A stretch of DNA of 64,000 nt from Megamonas hypermegale (GTDB lineage: Bacteria > Bacillota > Negativicutes > Selenomonadales > Selenomonadaceae): assembly GCF_900187035.1 (NCBI RefSeq), contig NZ_LT906446.1, positions 868,001-932,000 on the forward strand. The letters run 5' to 3'. The stretch's first letter is position 1. Each line of letters begins with the position of its first letter. Under the pieces are notes generated by a model that had not been told where the DNA came from, ran no database searches, and was given only the letters and a program-made list of their open reading frames with translations. The translations under genes and the position numbers were made by a program. Shown in pieces: positions 1 to 8,737 of this stretch.

Positions 1-828
1 ACCCATTGTGCCAGCACCCATAAAACGAACTTTTGCAGACCAAATACTCTGAGCTGCATCAGAAAGTTCAGTACCTACTGGAATATTAGCTATAGACATT
101 AAATAAGGAACAAAACCACACCAAGCAGCAATCATGCCGACAAGCATTGCAATACCACTTGCAAGACCGATTAAATATCCTGCTCCTAAAAGTGCTGGAG
201 AAAAACCGAGAGGTAAAAGTGTAACAGCTTGTTTACCAACACTAAAATAAGTAAGCATTGAACCAGAAAGATAACCAAATCCACTGGAAAATAAATTGAT
301 AAGTGCAGCAATAATACCACCACTTAAGATGTCTCTAATACCGCTAACACCAGATTTTCCGTTAGAAGTTGCACTGCCAACTTTTAAAATTTCAGCAGCT
401 GCACGACCTTCTGGATATGGTAAATCTGTATTAACTACCATAGCACGACGAAGTGGAATAGTGAAAAGTACACCCAAGCAACCACCGCAAGCACAAATCA
501 TTAAAGTTTGCCAAAATTGAAATCCTTGCCAATAACCAATCATTAAAAGACCAGGAATAATGAAAATTACAGCAGATAAAGTACCAGCTGCTGAAGCTTG
601 CGTCTGTACGAGGTTATTTTCCAAAATATTGGAATCTTTGAACATACGCAAAATTGCCATGGAAATTATTGCAGCTGGAATAGCAGATGAAAATGTAAGA
701 CCAACTTTCAATCCCAGATACACATTTGAAGCTGTGAATACGATTGTTATAAGTAAACCTAAAATCATACCACGTATAGTAAGTTCAGGCAGCTTCAATT
801 CATGACTCATGAAATCATGCTCTTTCAT
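1..828 (-). CDS. OPT family oligopeptide transporter, 3' part outside window
   Basis: This is a polytopic membrane transporter of the oligopeptide/metal-chelate OPT family. The first 276 codons are visible and the frame is open to the window edge. After a short hydrophilic N-terminus (MKEHDFMSHELKLPELTIRG) come successive hydrophobic helices. The first includes NVYLGLKVGLTFSSAIPAA, typical of the family, followed by a PYPEGRAAAEILK segment also seen in OPT members. The ATG at 828 follows AAAGGAG at a good distance. The substrate cannot be told from sequence; peptides are the usual guess. A promoter with an overlapping palindrome lies just upstream, so the gene is probably regulated on its own. 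Confidence 0.88.
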   Translation of the reverse strand, partial: MKEHDFMSHELKLPELTIRGMILGLLITIVFTASNVYLGLKVGLTFSSAIPAAIISMAILRMFKDSNILENNLVQTQASAAGTLSAVIFIIPGLLMIGYWQGFQFWQTLMICACGGCLGVLFTIPLRRAMVVNTDLPYPEGRAAAEILKVGSATSNGKSGVSGIRDILSGGIIAALINLFSSGFGYLSGSMLTYFSVGKQAVTLLPLGFSPALLGAGYLIGLASGIAMLVGMIAAWCGFVPYLMSIANIPVGTELSDAAQSIWSAKVRFMGAGTMG

Positions 829-863
829 CAATGAAATCTCCTTTACAAATAAATTCAAACCTA

Positions 864-892
864 ATTGTATAATACTATTGCACAAAGTGCAA
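864..892 (-). promoter_or_regulatory. Promoter of the OPT gene with palindrome over the -35 box
   Basis: Reading the minus strand, TTGCAC (892-887) is separated by exactly 17 bp from TACAAT (869-864). The -35 box forms the left arm of a perfect palindrome TTGCACTTTGTGCAA (892-878). A further TTGTGCAAG copy lies about 70 bp upstream, near 952-960. Repression by a dimeric regulator is inferred. The rest of 829-1106 is AT-rich and shows nothing else. Confidence 0.5.
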
Positions 893-1106
893 GACTAAAT
901 ACACAATAAATACATAATTAATTAAACATATATTGCATAAATATTGTTATCTTGCACAATATTAATCTTTAACAATAAAATATATAATACAGATTTTACA
1001 AAAAAATCCATTATCAAAAAACATATATTTATTCATTGTACATTAAAAAATATACCTTCATTGTAAATTATTTTAATTTTCATGCTATTAAAATTCAAAA
1101 TATAAA

Positions 1107-1138
1107 AGGCTTTACATTAGCATATACATGTAAAGCCT
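1107..1138 (-). terminator. Terminator of trpS
   Basis: An 11-bp inverted repeat (AGGCTTTACAT with ATGTAAAGCCT) encloses a 10-nt loop. On the minus strand it is followed by TTTTATATTTT. It begins 7 nt after the trpS stop codon. Confidence 0.85.
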
Positions 1139-1144
1139 CTCATC

Positions 1145-2233
1145 TTAATCTTTATATTTATTAATTTGTTGATTTAATAATTCTACATCATCAAAATAAT
1201 TTATTTTCATAGCATCTTTTACTTCATGCAAAGTTTTAGCTGCTGTTTCTCTTGCTACATCGCAACCATCTTTAAGCATCTTATATACAGAAGCAATATC
1301 TTTTTGATATTCTTTACGACGATTTCTAATAGGTTCTAATTCTTCCTGTAATATAGCGTTGAGAAATTTCTTAACTTTTACATCACCCAAGCCACCGCGC
1401 TGATAATGTGCTTTTAATTCATCTAAATTAGCATAGTCAGGCAAATATTTAGTAAAATCTTCATCTTTGCAGAAAGCATCTAAATACGTAAATACTGTAT
1501 TTCCTTCAATTTGACCTGGGTCAGATACTTTTATATGGTTAGGGTCTGTATACATGTTCATTATTTTCTGTTTAATAACATCTGGTTCATCAGATAAATA
1601 AATGCAGTTTCCTAAAGATTTACTCATCTTAGCTTTGCCATCAGTACCAGGTAAACGCAAGCATGCTTTATTTTTAGGCAAGAGAATTTCTGGCTCAACT
1701 AAAGTATCTGTATTGTAAATCATATTAAAACGGCGCACGATTTCACGAGTTTGTTCAAGCATTGGTTCTTGGTCTTCACCTACAGGAACAGTAGTTGCTT
1801 TAAATGCTGTGATATCAGAAGCCTGACTGATTGGATAAGCAAAAAATCCAACTGGAATACTAGCTTCAAAATTACGCTGTTGAATTTCTGATTTTACTGT
1901 AGGATTGCGTTGTAATCTTGATACAGTAACGAGGTTCATATAATAGCAAGTCAATTCACAAAGCTGTGGTATCTGTGATTGAACAAAAATTGTCGATTTC
2001 TTCGGGTCAAGACCACATGCCAAATAATCAAGTGCAACTTCTAATACATTCTGACGGACTTTTTCTGGATTATCTGCATTATCTGTAAGTGCCTGTGCAT
2101 CTGCTATCATGATGAATACTTTTTCAAATTCACCAGAATTTTGCAATTCTACACGACCTTTTAAAGAACCAACATAATGCCCGATATGTAAACGACCAGT
2201 TGGTCTATCGCCTGTTAAAATGATTTTACCCAT
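1145..2233 (-). CDS. trpS: Tryptophan--tRNA ligase
   Basis: This cytoplasmic class I aminoacyl-tRNA synthetase charges tRNA-Trp. The HIGH signature is present as HIGH at residues 16-19, preceded by TGDRPTGRL, and the KMSKS loop is exact ([11 protein letters not shown]). At 362 residues it is slightly longer than many bacterial TrpRS. The ATG at 2233 is preferred because GGAGG sits 11 nt before it; a TTG 18 nt further upstream lies before that site. The next gene upstream on the same strand is an EamA exporter, 133 bp away. The gap is too short for a T-box leader and shows none. Confidence 0.96.
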   Translation of the reverse strand: MGKIILTGDRPTGRLHIGHYVGSLKGRVELQNSGEFEKVFIMIADAQALTDNADNPEKVRQNVLEVALDYLACGLDPKKSTIFVQSQIPQLCELTCYYMNLVTVSRLQRNPTVKSEIQQRNFEASIPVGFFAYPISQASDITAFKATTVPVGEDQEPMLEQTREIVRRFNMIYNTDTLVEPEILLPKNKACLRLPGTDGKAKMSKSLGNCIYLSDEPDVIKQKIMNMYTDPNHIKVSDPGQIEGNTVFTYLDAFCKDEDFTKYLPDYANLDELKAHYQRGGLGDVKVKKFLNAILQEELEPIRNRRKEYQKDIASVYKMLKDGCDVARETAAKTLHEVKDAMKINYFDDVELLNQQINKYKD

Positions 2234-2366
2234 AAAAATATATACCTCCAAATTTATAAAACTCTATCATTATGACAAGACTATTTGCCAATAGATATTT
2301 ATTATCAAACAATACTATTTTCTCAAATCCCATAGCAAATGTCAAAACCCATAGACTTAATGCAAA

Positions 2367-3233
2367 TTATTTCTGTGAAATCACTAGTCCTGCTATAGCA
2401 AAGACAATGCCGAATAATTTTGGCAATGTTATTGGTTCACTTAAAATAAAATATGCTGTAATCACTGTAATTACAGGAATAACATAAATGTAAACTGTAG
2501 TTTTTACTATGCCTAAGAATTTCGTTGCAAAATTCCAAGTCAAAAAGCATAATGCAGAAGCACCAATTCCCAAATATAGCATATTTATTAAATTTATTGG
2601 TTTAGTTAAATTGATTAAGTCAATGTCAAACCCCATGAAAATTATCGGAGGTATCATCAAAACTATGCCGTAAAGAAAAATTTCGCGTGTAACCGTGATT
2701 AAATCATATCCAAATGTACATATTTTCTTTAAAACTACAGCATAAACAGCCCATAAAACAGCTGCGCCGAGTGCTAATAAATCACCTTTTAAATTGAAAT
2801 TAAATCCGCCATCTTCTACACTTATCAAGAAAACACCTATCATAGATAATATAAAACCAACGAAGAATGGTCCTGATAAATGACTGTTTTTTATCGTAAA
2901 TCTAGCTAAAATTGCAGCAAAAAACGGTGCTGTTGATGTTATAATTCCTACATTAGAAGCATACGTATACGTAAGTGCTATATTTTCCATTAAATAATAA
3001 AGTGTGATACCTGAAAGTGCTGCTATAAACAAATATAAGCGATGTTCTTCATGTCTTAACTTCAAAACGTGTGGGCGTATTATATATAATATGGTAAGAC
3101 CTATGACAAATCTAGTCACTAAAATTTCAATCGGCGAAAAATCTGTCAATAAAATTTTAGTAGATATAAATGTTGTTCCCCAACAAATAACAGTAAATAT
3201 TGCTAATAAATGTCCTTTTATTGCTGTATTCAC
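2367..3233 (-). CDS. EamA-type drug/metabolite exporter
   Basis: This is a DMT-superfamily inner membrane transporter with about ten hydrophobic helices arranged as two EamA repeats. The first opens with GHLLAIFTVICWGTTFISTK and the second with GDLLALGAAVLWAVYAVVLK. The W-G-T-xF motif in helix 1 is typical. I chose the GTG at 3233 (VNTAIKG, 288 residues) because AGAGG lies about 10 nt upstream. A longer frame from 3284 would overlap the relaxase gene and add a hydrophilic tail unlike the family. The substrate is unknown; amino acids or metabolites are typical for the family. Confidence 0.85.
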   Translation of the reverse strand: MNTAIKGHLLAIFTVICWGTTFISTKILLTDFSPIEILVTRFVIGLTILYIIRPHVLKLRHEEHRLYLFIAALSGITLYYLMENIALTYTYASNVGIITSTAPFFAAILARFTIKNSHLSGPFFVGFILSMIGVFLISVEDGGFNFNLKGDLLALGAAVLWAVYAVVLKKICTFGYDLITVTREIFLYGIVLMIPPIIFMGFDIDLINLTKPINLINMLYLGIGASALCFLTWNFATKFLGIVKTTVYIYVIPVITVITAYFILSEPITLPKLFGIVFAIAGLVISQK

Positions 3234-3250
3234 TTCATAAACATCCTCTC

Positions 3251-4366
3251 TTAGTTCAAATTTTGCTCTAAATAATTTAAGCAATATTCATGCTTTTTCG
3301 TGATTTTATAAATAGTGCTATCGTAAAATAAACGGCCTGTATTTTTATGACAAAAACATTTTCCTGTTAATGTATTTAAAATCTCCCAACCATCTTTTTC
3401 CATTGCTTTATAAAAATCTTCTTTCGTTTCAATAAAGCGATTGCTATCTATAACTTCTAATAAATTCTCTATTAATTTATAAAATCCTTGTTTTTGTGGT
3501 GATAAAATTTCTGCAATTTCTAATTGATAATCTGGTATTTTACCCACTAATTTTTCTATATTCAAGCGTAGAAAATATCCTTGTGTTGGAAATGTTTTTT
3601 CTAAGGTTTTATCACTTGTTTTATAGCCTGTTGTTTCATCTTGAAAGATTAAATCATTATTTAACCGCTTATAGTCAACTATGATTTTCTTCTGTTTTAA
3701 ATATTGGCAAAAAAATTCAAAGTTTTTTCCTTGGGATTTTATGATTGCTTCTTTTATGATTTCATGGATTTCATTTTGCCAGCTATTCGTTTTAAAGGTT
3801 TCTCTTTCTATACTGTATTTTTTCTTCATACTGTAAATAGCTTGTGTTTTTTCTGGTACATAGTAATTTCTATCAATTACTGATAATCCATATTCGCGAC
3901 ATATTTCATCTGAACTGAATTTTAATTGCTCTAATGTTTTGTTTGCATTTATGACTATGGTTTTACCTGTTATGGGATTTACTGAATTTATAATAAAATG
4001 ATTGTGAATGTGTTCTTTATCTATGTGCGTACAGATACATATTTCAAAGCCTTGTTTACCGAAGTTTTGGTCTGCCCATTTTATTCCTATTTTATGTGCT
4101 AGTTGGGGAGTTAATTCGTTTGGTTTAAATGATTGTTGAAAATGTTTGTACATTTCACTATTTTTATTATCTGTTGCTTTTCTGTACATTTCTTTTGTGG
4201 ATATCATTGTTTCATAGATGTTTTGTATGGTGCCCCAACAATTTAATGTCGATAACAATACCTCACCATTTGATAATGTTATTTTCTGGGGTTCGCTGAT
4301 ATAATATAGTGCTGTTTTTAGACTTGCTTTGGTTTTTCCTGCTTTAGTAATTTTAATAATCGCCAA
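3251..4366 (-). CDS. Relaxase/mobilization nuclease, MobA/VirD2 type
   Basis: Relaxases of this family nick oriT and carry the strand during conjugative mobilization. The three-histidine metal site is clear: H119, H121 and H123 in KEHIHNHFIIN, preceded by H114-x-D116. Tyr21/Tyr22 in ALYYISEP are candidates for the strand-transfer tyrosine. At 371 residues only the nuclease domain and a short lysine-rich C-terminal region are present, with no primase or helicase extension. The start overlaps the MobC-like gene by 49 bp, a usual arrangement for mobC-mobA pairs. The frame is intact, so it may still be active. Confidence 0.88.
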   Translation of the reverse strand: MAIIKITKAGKTKASLKTALYYISEPQKITLSNGEVLLSTLNCWGTIQNIYETMISTKEMYRKATDNKNSEMYKHFQQSFKPNELTPQLAHKIGIKWADQNFGKQGFEICICTHIDKEHIHNHFIINSVNPITGKTIVINANKTLEQLKFSSDEICREYGLSVIDRNYYVPEKTQAIYSMKKKYSIERETFKTNSWQNEIHEIIKEAIIKSQGKNFEFFCQYLKQKKIIVDYKRLNNDLIFQDETTGYKTSDKTLEKTFPTQGYFLRLNIEKLVGKIPDYQLEIAEILSPQKQGFYKLIENLLEVIDSNRFIETKEDFYKAMEKDGWEILNTLTGKCFCHKNTGRLFYDSTIYKITKKHEYCLNYLEQNLN

Positions 4367-4665
4367 AATTCATCACATCCTTTTTGTAGTTCTTGGATTA
4401 ATTTTTTATTTTCTTCGTTTGACTGGTCTAGTCTTTGTGAAAGTTCATTTGTTTTGTTTCCTAAATATTTTATTTGTGAGATGGTTTGTTCTAGATGGGG
4501 CAGTATATATATTGGATTTTCGTTTATACAATCTAGGACAAATTGTGTTTTATTTTTTTGTGTTTCTTTTAGGCGTTTATTTATATATTCATTTTGCTGT
4601 GGTGTTAGGCGTATATTTAGTTGAAGTCTTTTGGTTTTTTTATTTTTTTCTTGTTCTGTTTTCAT
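4318..4665 (-). CDS. MobC-like relaxosome accessory protein
   Basis: This is a 115-residue basic protein. An N-terminal ribbon-helix-helix-like segment (KRLQLNIRLTPQQNEYINKR) is followed by a helical, coiled-coil-like C-terminus. That is the layout of plasmid MobC and other relaxosome proteins that bind oriT and help the relaxase. It is translated immediately ahead of the relaxase and overlaps it. AAGGAGAG precedes the ATG. An oriT would be expected close by; the AT-rich 4666-4752 segment or the octamer array upstream are the only candidates and neither is proven. Confidence 0.75.
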   Translation of the reverse strand: MKTEQEKNKKTKRLQLNIRLTPQQNEYINKRLKETQKNKTQFVLDCINENPIYILPHLEQTISQIKYLGNKTNELSQRLDQSNEENKKLIQELQKGCDEFWRLLKLLKQEKPKQV

Positions 4666-4752
4666 TTTGTTGTTCTCTCCTTGTTATTAGATTCTTTTTT
4701 CTCACTATTAATTTTTTATCATTTTAATTTCATTTTCTAGACATTAGCTAAG

Positions 4753-5165
4753 CTTGCTATCTTGCTATCTTGCTATCTTGCTATCTTGCTATCTTGCTAT
4801 CTTGCTATCTTGCTATCTTGCTATCTTGCTATCTTGCTATCTTGCTATCTTGCTATCTTGCTATCTTGCTATCTTGCTATCTTGCTATCTTGCTATCTTG
4901 CTATCTTGCTATCTTGCTATCTTGCTATCTTGCTATCTTGCTATCTTGCTATCTTGCTATCTTGCTATCTTGCTATCTTGCTATCTTGCTATGCTATCTT
5001 GCTATCTTGCTATCTTGCTATCTTGCTATCTTGCTATCTTGCTATCTTGCTATCTTGCTATCTTGCTATCTTGCTATCTTGCTATCTTGCTATCTTGCTA
5101 TCTTGCTATCTTGCTATCTTGCTATCTTGCTATCTTGCTATCTTGCTATCTTGCTATCTTGCTAT
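4753..5165. repeat. 51 perfect copies of the octamer CTTGCTAT
   Basis: Thirty head-to-tail copies of CTTGCTAT (4753-4992) are followed by a 5-bp partial unit GCTAT (4993-4997) and 21 more perfect copies (4998-5165). A trailing CTTG ends the array at 5169. There is no base substitution in any full unit. Because 8 is not a multiple of 3, the plus strand is open in all three frames, whereas the minus strand has TAG in every frame. The array lies upstream of the mob genes and about 120 bp upstream of the trxB promoter. Copy number this high with no sequence drift points to recent slippage. Confidence 0.97.
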
Positions 5166-5268
5166 CTTGTATATATCCAAAGAAATTTTTTCTTTTTATT
5201 TATATGATACGGGATTATTTTTGTTTGTTCAATGTTTTTTTACTATGTTTGATGGGAAAGTTTTTTTG

Positions 5269-5297
5269 TGGACTTTTTGTTTTTGGTGGGATATAAT
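5269..5297 (+). promoter_or_regulatory. Likely trxB promoter
   Basis: TGGACT (5269-5274), a 17-bp spacer and TATAAT (5292-5297) lie 53 bp before the trxB start. The rest of 4666-5349 outside the octamer array shows no gene. Confidence 0.5.
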
Positions 5298-5349
5298 TTA
5301 AGTAATAAAGAATGATTATTAATTTATAATATATATTCGAGGTGATTTT

Positions 5350-6264
5350 ATGTTAGATACTGTTATTATTGGTAGTGGTCCTGCTGGACTGGCTGCTGCT
5401 ATTTATGCTTCTCGTGCGGCTCTTGATTATGTAGTTTTGGAAAAAGCTGGTTATAGTGGCGGTCAAATTGTTACTACAAATGATTTAGATAATTATCCTG
5501 GTATTCCAAATATTGATGGAGCTTCATTTTCTATGGCATTACAAGAACATGCGGAAAAACTCGGAGCAACTATAAAGGAAGCTACTGTTACTGCTATTGA
5601 AAAAAATGATGATATGTCTTTTACTATCAAAATTGATGAACAAGATGATATTCTTACTAAAACAGTAATACTGGCAACTGGTGCTAATCCTCGTACTTTA
5701 AATATTCCTGGTGAAGCGCAATTTTTAAGCCGTGGCGTGTACTATTGTGCAACTTGTGATGGTGCATTTTATCGCAATAAAACAACTGCTGTTATCGGTG
5801 GTGGTAATACAGCTTTAGAAGATGTATTATTTTTAGCGAAAATCTGCCAAAAGGTTTATTTAATTCATCGCAGAGATGAACTTCGTGGTGATAAAAAATC
5901 GCAAGAAAAGATTTTCGCTTTGCCTAATGTAGAATTTATAAAATCAGCTGTTCCTAAGACTATTAAAGGCGATAAAAAAGTTACATCTTTAGAAATTGAA
6001 TTTAAGGCGACAAATACTACTAAAGACATTCCTGTTGATGGAATTTTTGTGGCAGTAGGTACGATACCAAATAATCAATTAGTGCCAGATTTTGTAGCTA
6101 AAGATGAAGCAGGTTATGTCATTGCGGATGAAACGGGCATTACTAATGCTCCTGGATTTTTCGTAGCTGGTGACTTGCGCACTAAGGGCTTGCGCCAAGT
6201 AATAACGGCTGCTTCTGATGGTGCTAATGCGGTAAAATCTGTTACAGATTATTTAAATGAATAA
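5350..6264 (+). CDS. trxB: Thioredoxin-disulfide reductase
   Basis: This cytoplasmic flavoenzyme moves electrons from NADPH to thioredoxin. The FAD-binding GSGPAG motif is at residues 8-13. The redox-active CATC pair (C133, C136) is followed by DGAF, and the NADPH site follows as GGGNTALED. The C-terminal FAD motif GIFVAVG...GFFVAGDLR is complete. Its 304 residues match the low-molecular-weight TrxR class. GAGGTGATTTT gives the ribosome site before ATG 5350. The gene has its own promoter and terminator and sits just after the mobilization module. Confidence 0.96.
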   Translation: MLDTVIIGSGPAGLAAAIYASRAALDYVVLEKAGYSGGQIVTTNDLDNYPGIPNIDGASFSMALQEHAEKLGATIKEATVTAIEKNDDMSFTIKIDEQDDILTKTVILATGANPRTLNIPGEAQFLSRGVYYCATCDGAFYRNKTTAVIGGGNTALEDVLFLAKICQKVYLIHRRDELRGDKKSQEKIFALPNVEFIKSAVPKTIKGDKKVTSLEIEFKATNTTKDIPVDGIFVAVGTIPNNQLVPDFVAKDEAGYVIADETGITNAPGFFVAGDLRTKGLRQVITAASDGANAVKSVTDYLNE

Positions 6265-6277
6265 TTTACTATTATTG

Positions 6278-6303
6278 AGTGCATGGATTTTATTCTATGC
6301 ACT
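6278..6303 (+). terminator. Terminator of trxB
   Basis: A 9-bp stem (AGTGCATGG with CTATGCACT, one G-U pair) is followed by TTTTATATCTTTT, 14 nt after the trxB stop. Confidence 0.85.
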
Positions 6304-6364
6304 TTTTATATCTTTTGGTATAATATAGATTTAGTTAAGATTAATATTATAGGGAGAGAGTTTC

Positions 6365-7054
6365 TTGATTAAAGTTAAACTTATAAAGCATACTGAACAA
6401 CCAGAAAAAACGGTAGCAATGGCTGCGCGTCTCTGTTATTCTCCTTGTGGAGCAGAAGAACTCGAGGAAAAGATGACTGATGAACAGGTTGAAAAACTCG
6501 TTCAAAAAATCATCAGTATGGGTCATGCTTCTACGATGGAACATGTTACTTTTACTTTTGCTATTGAAGGTATTTCTCGCGTACTCAGTCATCAATTAGT
6601 ACGTCATCGTATTGCATCATATTCTCAACAATCCCAACGTTATGTCAGTGAACATGATTTTGAATATATTTTACCTCCTTCTATTGCTCAAAATCCTCAA
6701 GCTAAGGAGAAATTTACTTCTTTAATGGATACAATCCGCAAGACTTATGATGAACTTGCAAATATGAACATTCCTAAAGAAGATGCTCGTTACGTTCTGG
6801 CTAATGCTACTGAAACAAAAATTTTAGCAACGTTTAATGCTCGTTCTTTATTGAATTTCTTTTCACTTCGCTGCTGCAATCGCGCTCAATGGGAAATTCG
6901 CGAAATGGCTTATTTAATGTTAGCTGAAGTGAAAAAAGTTGCACCATTATTATTTAAAAATGCTGGTGCTTCTTGCGTTCGCACTGGTCGTTGCCCAGAA
7001 GGCGCTATGACTTGTGGAAAACTTCAAGAAATGCTTAAATTACGCGAAAAATAA
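6365..7054 (+). CDS. thyX: Flavin-dependent thymidylate synthase
   Basis: ThyX makes dTMP from dUMP using FAD, NAD(P)H and methylene-tetrahydrofolate. The diagnostic ThyX motif RHRxxSxxxxSxR is present as [13 protein letters not shown] (residues 80-92). The protein is 229 residues, normal for the family. The start is TTG at 6365, preceded by AGGGAGAG; no ATG lies nearby in frame. A downstream C-terminal Cys-rich tail ([15 protein letters not shown]) is seen in clostridial relatives. No thyA is seen in the window. Confidence 0.95.
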   Translation: MIKVKLIKHTEQPEKTVAMAARLCYSPCGAEELEEKMTDEQVEKLVQKIISMGHASTMEHVTFTFAIEGISRVLSHQLVRHRIASYSQQSQRYVSEHDFEYILPPSIAQNPQAKEKFTSLMDTIRKTYDELANMNIPKEDARYVLANATETKILATFNARSLLNFFSLRCCNRAQWEIREMAYLMLAEVKKVAPLLFKNAGASCVRTGRCPEGAMTCGKLQEMLKLREK

Positions 7055-7156
7055 TTTTTCAATCCTCTAGCAGGTATTTAATTGTTTGTTATATAATATA
7101 GAATAAGAAATGTATTTGCATCAACGTGATAGTTAAATGCTAAAGGAGGAATTTTC

Positions 7157-7582
7157 ATGAAAATTATCTTGGCTGTATTCGTTATGTTGGGCTTTTTAGG
7201 CTTTTATGCTAATCCTATGGTTGAAGCTACTGATAATCCAATCAGTGTGGAAAATCATTCAGCTTATACAAAAATCACACCAGAACAAGCTAAAGCTATT
7301 ATGGATGATGAAACTTCCAACTGTATCATCATTGATGTTCGTTCATTAGATGAATACAATAGCGGTCATATACCAAATGCTGTATCATTGCCAAATGAAA
7401 CAATCACATCTGATAATCCTCAAGTAACTGCTATTTTACCTGACAAAGACCAAACTATTTTAGTTTATTGCCGCAGCGGTAAACGCAGTAAACAAGCTTC
7501 TGATAAATTAGTAGCTCTTGGATATACTAATATTTGTGATATCGGCGGTATTATGAATTGGCCATATGAAGTTGTAAAATAA
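7157..7582 (+). CDS. Exported rhodanese-domain protein
   Basis: A signal peptide (hydrophobic residues 3-17, likely cleavage near 24) precedes one rhodanese domain. The catalytic loop is CRSGKRS with C105, the cysteine that carries the persulfide in active sulfurtransferases. The upstream DVRSLDEYNSGHIPNA motif is typical. At 141 residues it is a single-domain, probably extracytoplasmic sulfur or redox protein. The physiological sulfur acceptor is not indicated by neighbours. AAAGGAGGAATTTTC gives a strong ribosome site before ATG 7157. Confidence 0.9.
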   Translation: MKIILAVFVMLGFLGFYANPMVEATDNPISVENHSAYTKITPEQAKAIMDDETSNCIIIDVRSLDEYNSGHIPNAVSLPNETITSDNPQVTAILPDKDQTILVYCRSGKRSKQASDKLVALGYTNICDIGGIMNWPYEVVK

Positions 7583-7598
7583 CTCGAAAATTATATTG

Positions 7599-7633
7599 CT
7601 ACATTGCATAAAATGCAAATTTATGTGATGTAG
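7599..7633 (+). terminator. Terminator after the rhodanese gene
   Basis: A two-part stem is seen: CTACAT pairs with ATGTAG, and inside it CATAAA pairs with TTTATG. TTTTCTTTT follows. Confidence 0.75.
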
Positions 7634-7678
7634 TTTTCTTTTATCAGTATCAATAAATAATTTAAAAGGAGAAATTAA

Positions 7679-8524
7679 ATGCGTCCTACAAAAAATAAAC
7701 CTAAAAATAAAATGTCTACTAAAACTCGTTCAACTCGAAAAGCACCTGTAAATAAACCGGTAAGACCTAAAAAAATGGAATTAAGTGAAGATATCTTATT
7801 AGGTAGAAATGCTGTGCGCGAAGCTATTAAGAGCGGTCGTTCCATCAATCGCATTTTGATTGCTGAAGGTTCTCATGGTGGTTCAATTTCAGAAATCATC
7901 AACTTAGCTAAAGAACGCCATTTGATTTTACAAAGCATTTCTAGCGATAAATTAGATGCCCTTTGCGCAGGTCAACGCCATCAAGGTATTGTGGCATATG
8001 CTGCTCCTGTTGATTATGTAGAACTTGAAGATATTTTAAATTTAGCTAAAGACCGCAACGAAGACCCATTCATCATCTTATTAGATGAATTAGAAGACCC
8101 ACATAATCTTGGCGCTATTTTGCGTACGGCTGATGCTGTTGGCGCTCATGGTATTTTAATTCCTAAACATCGCAGTTGCCCATTATCTTCTGTTGTTGCA
8201 AAAACTTCTGCTGGTGCATTGGAATACGTTCCTGTTGCTCGTATCGGCAATGTAGTACAGACTTTAGATGAATTAAAAAAACAAGGACTTTGGGTTGCTG
8301 GTGCTGATATGGACGGCAAAGAAACTTATTACGAAGCTAATTTGACTGGTCCTATCGTTCTCGTCATCGGTAGCGAAGGCAGAGGCATAAGCCGTCTTAC
8401 AAAAGAAGCTTGCGATTTCATCGTAAATATCCCAATGCGCGGCAAAGTAAATTCTCTAAACGCTTCTAATGCAGCAGCTATTTTAGCTTATGAAATATTA
8501 AAACAACGCACTTTACAAAAATAA
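7679..8524 (+). CDS. rlmB: 23S rRNA (guanosine-2'-O-)-methyltransferase, TrmH family
   Basis: This SPOUT-class enzyme methylates the 2'-OH of a guanosine in 23S rRNA. A basic N-terminal tail of about 38 residues precedes the substrate-binding domain (LLGRNAVREAIKSGRSINRI). The knotted catalytic domain follows with three hallmarks: LDELEDPHNLGAILRTADAV (motif 1), VIGSEGRGISRL (motif 2) and IPMRGKVNSLNASNAAAI (motif 3). The lysine-rich N-tail is longer than in E. coli RlmB. AAAGGAG precedes ATG 7679. A related TrmH enzyme with another rRNA target is possible. Confidence 0.9.
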   Translation: MRPTKNKPKNKMSTKTRSTRKAPVNKPVRPKKMELSEDILLGRNAVREAIKSGRSINRILIAEGSHGGSISEIINLAKERHLILQSISSDKLDALCAGQRHQGIVAYAAPVDYVELEDILNLAKDRNEDPFIILLDELEDPHNLGAILRTADAVGAHGILIPKHRSCPLSSVVAKTSAGALEYVPVARIGNVVQTLDELKKQGLWVAGADMDGKETYYEANLTGPIVLVIGSEGRGISRLTKEACDFIVNIPMRGKVNSLNASNAAAILAYEILKQRTLQK

Positions 8525-8529
8525 TTTTT

Positions 8530-8557
8530 AAGGCAATAGATATAATTCTATTGCCTT
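8530..8557 (+). terminator. Terminator of rlmB
   Basis: A perfect 10-bp inverted repeat (AAGGCAATAG with CTATTGCCTT) and an 8-nt loop are followed by TTATTTACT. Confidence 0.85.
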
Positions 8558-8692
8558 TTATTTACTATCATCATTTTATATAAATTTAACGTATTATTTG
8601 CATAAACTTCATTAATTTTACACCATCAAAAGTCTATAATATAAAAAATCAAATTTTATATTACCAATAAAAATTTAACTTACAATATAAAA

Positions 8693-8728
8693 ATATCCAT
8701 AACTGCTACTATTTCAGTTTATGGCTAT
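8693..8728. terminator. Shared terminator between converging genes
   Basis: CCATAACTG (8697-8705) pairs with CAGTTTATGG (8715-8724) with one bulged base. T-rich flanks lie on both strands, so it can stop the minus-strand glycosylase transcript and readthrough from rlmB. The rest of 8558-8737 is AT-rich and empty. Confidence 0.6.
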
Positions 8729-8737
8729 TTTTTATTT

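Larger units (their letters stand above)
3251..5169. mobile_element. Remnant mobilization module plus octamer array
   Basis: A relaxase gene, an overlapping MobC-like gene and a 413-bp octanucleotide array lie between the EamA gene and trxB, both ordinary chromosomal genes. No recombinase, replication gene or recognisable end repeats are visible. It looks like part of a mobilizable plasmid captured in the chromosome. The outer limits given are those of the recognisable parts, not proven ends. Confidence 0.55.

Noticed and set aside
2252-2366. T-box leader before trpS
   Set aside because: The gap to the upstream gene is only 133 bp and lacks a T-box sequence (AGGGTGGnACCGCG).
4753-5165. CRISPR array
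   Set aside because: The units are 8 bp, directly adjacent and without spacers, and no cas genes are present.
4754-5301. Three overlapping plus-strand open frames of LSCYLAIL repeats
   Set aside because: They result from an 8-bp repeat without stop codons on the plus strand; starts are TTG within the repeat, no ribosome site exists, and all three frames are equally open.
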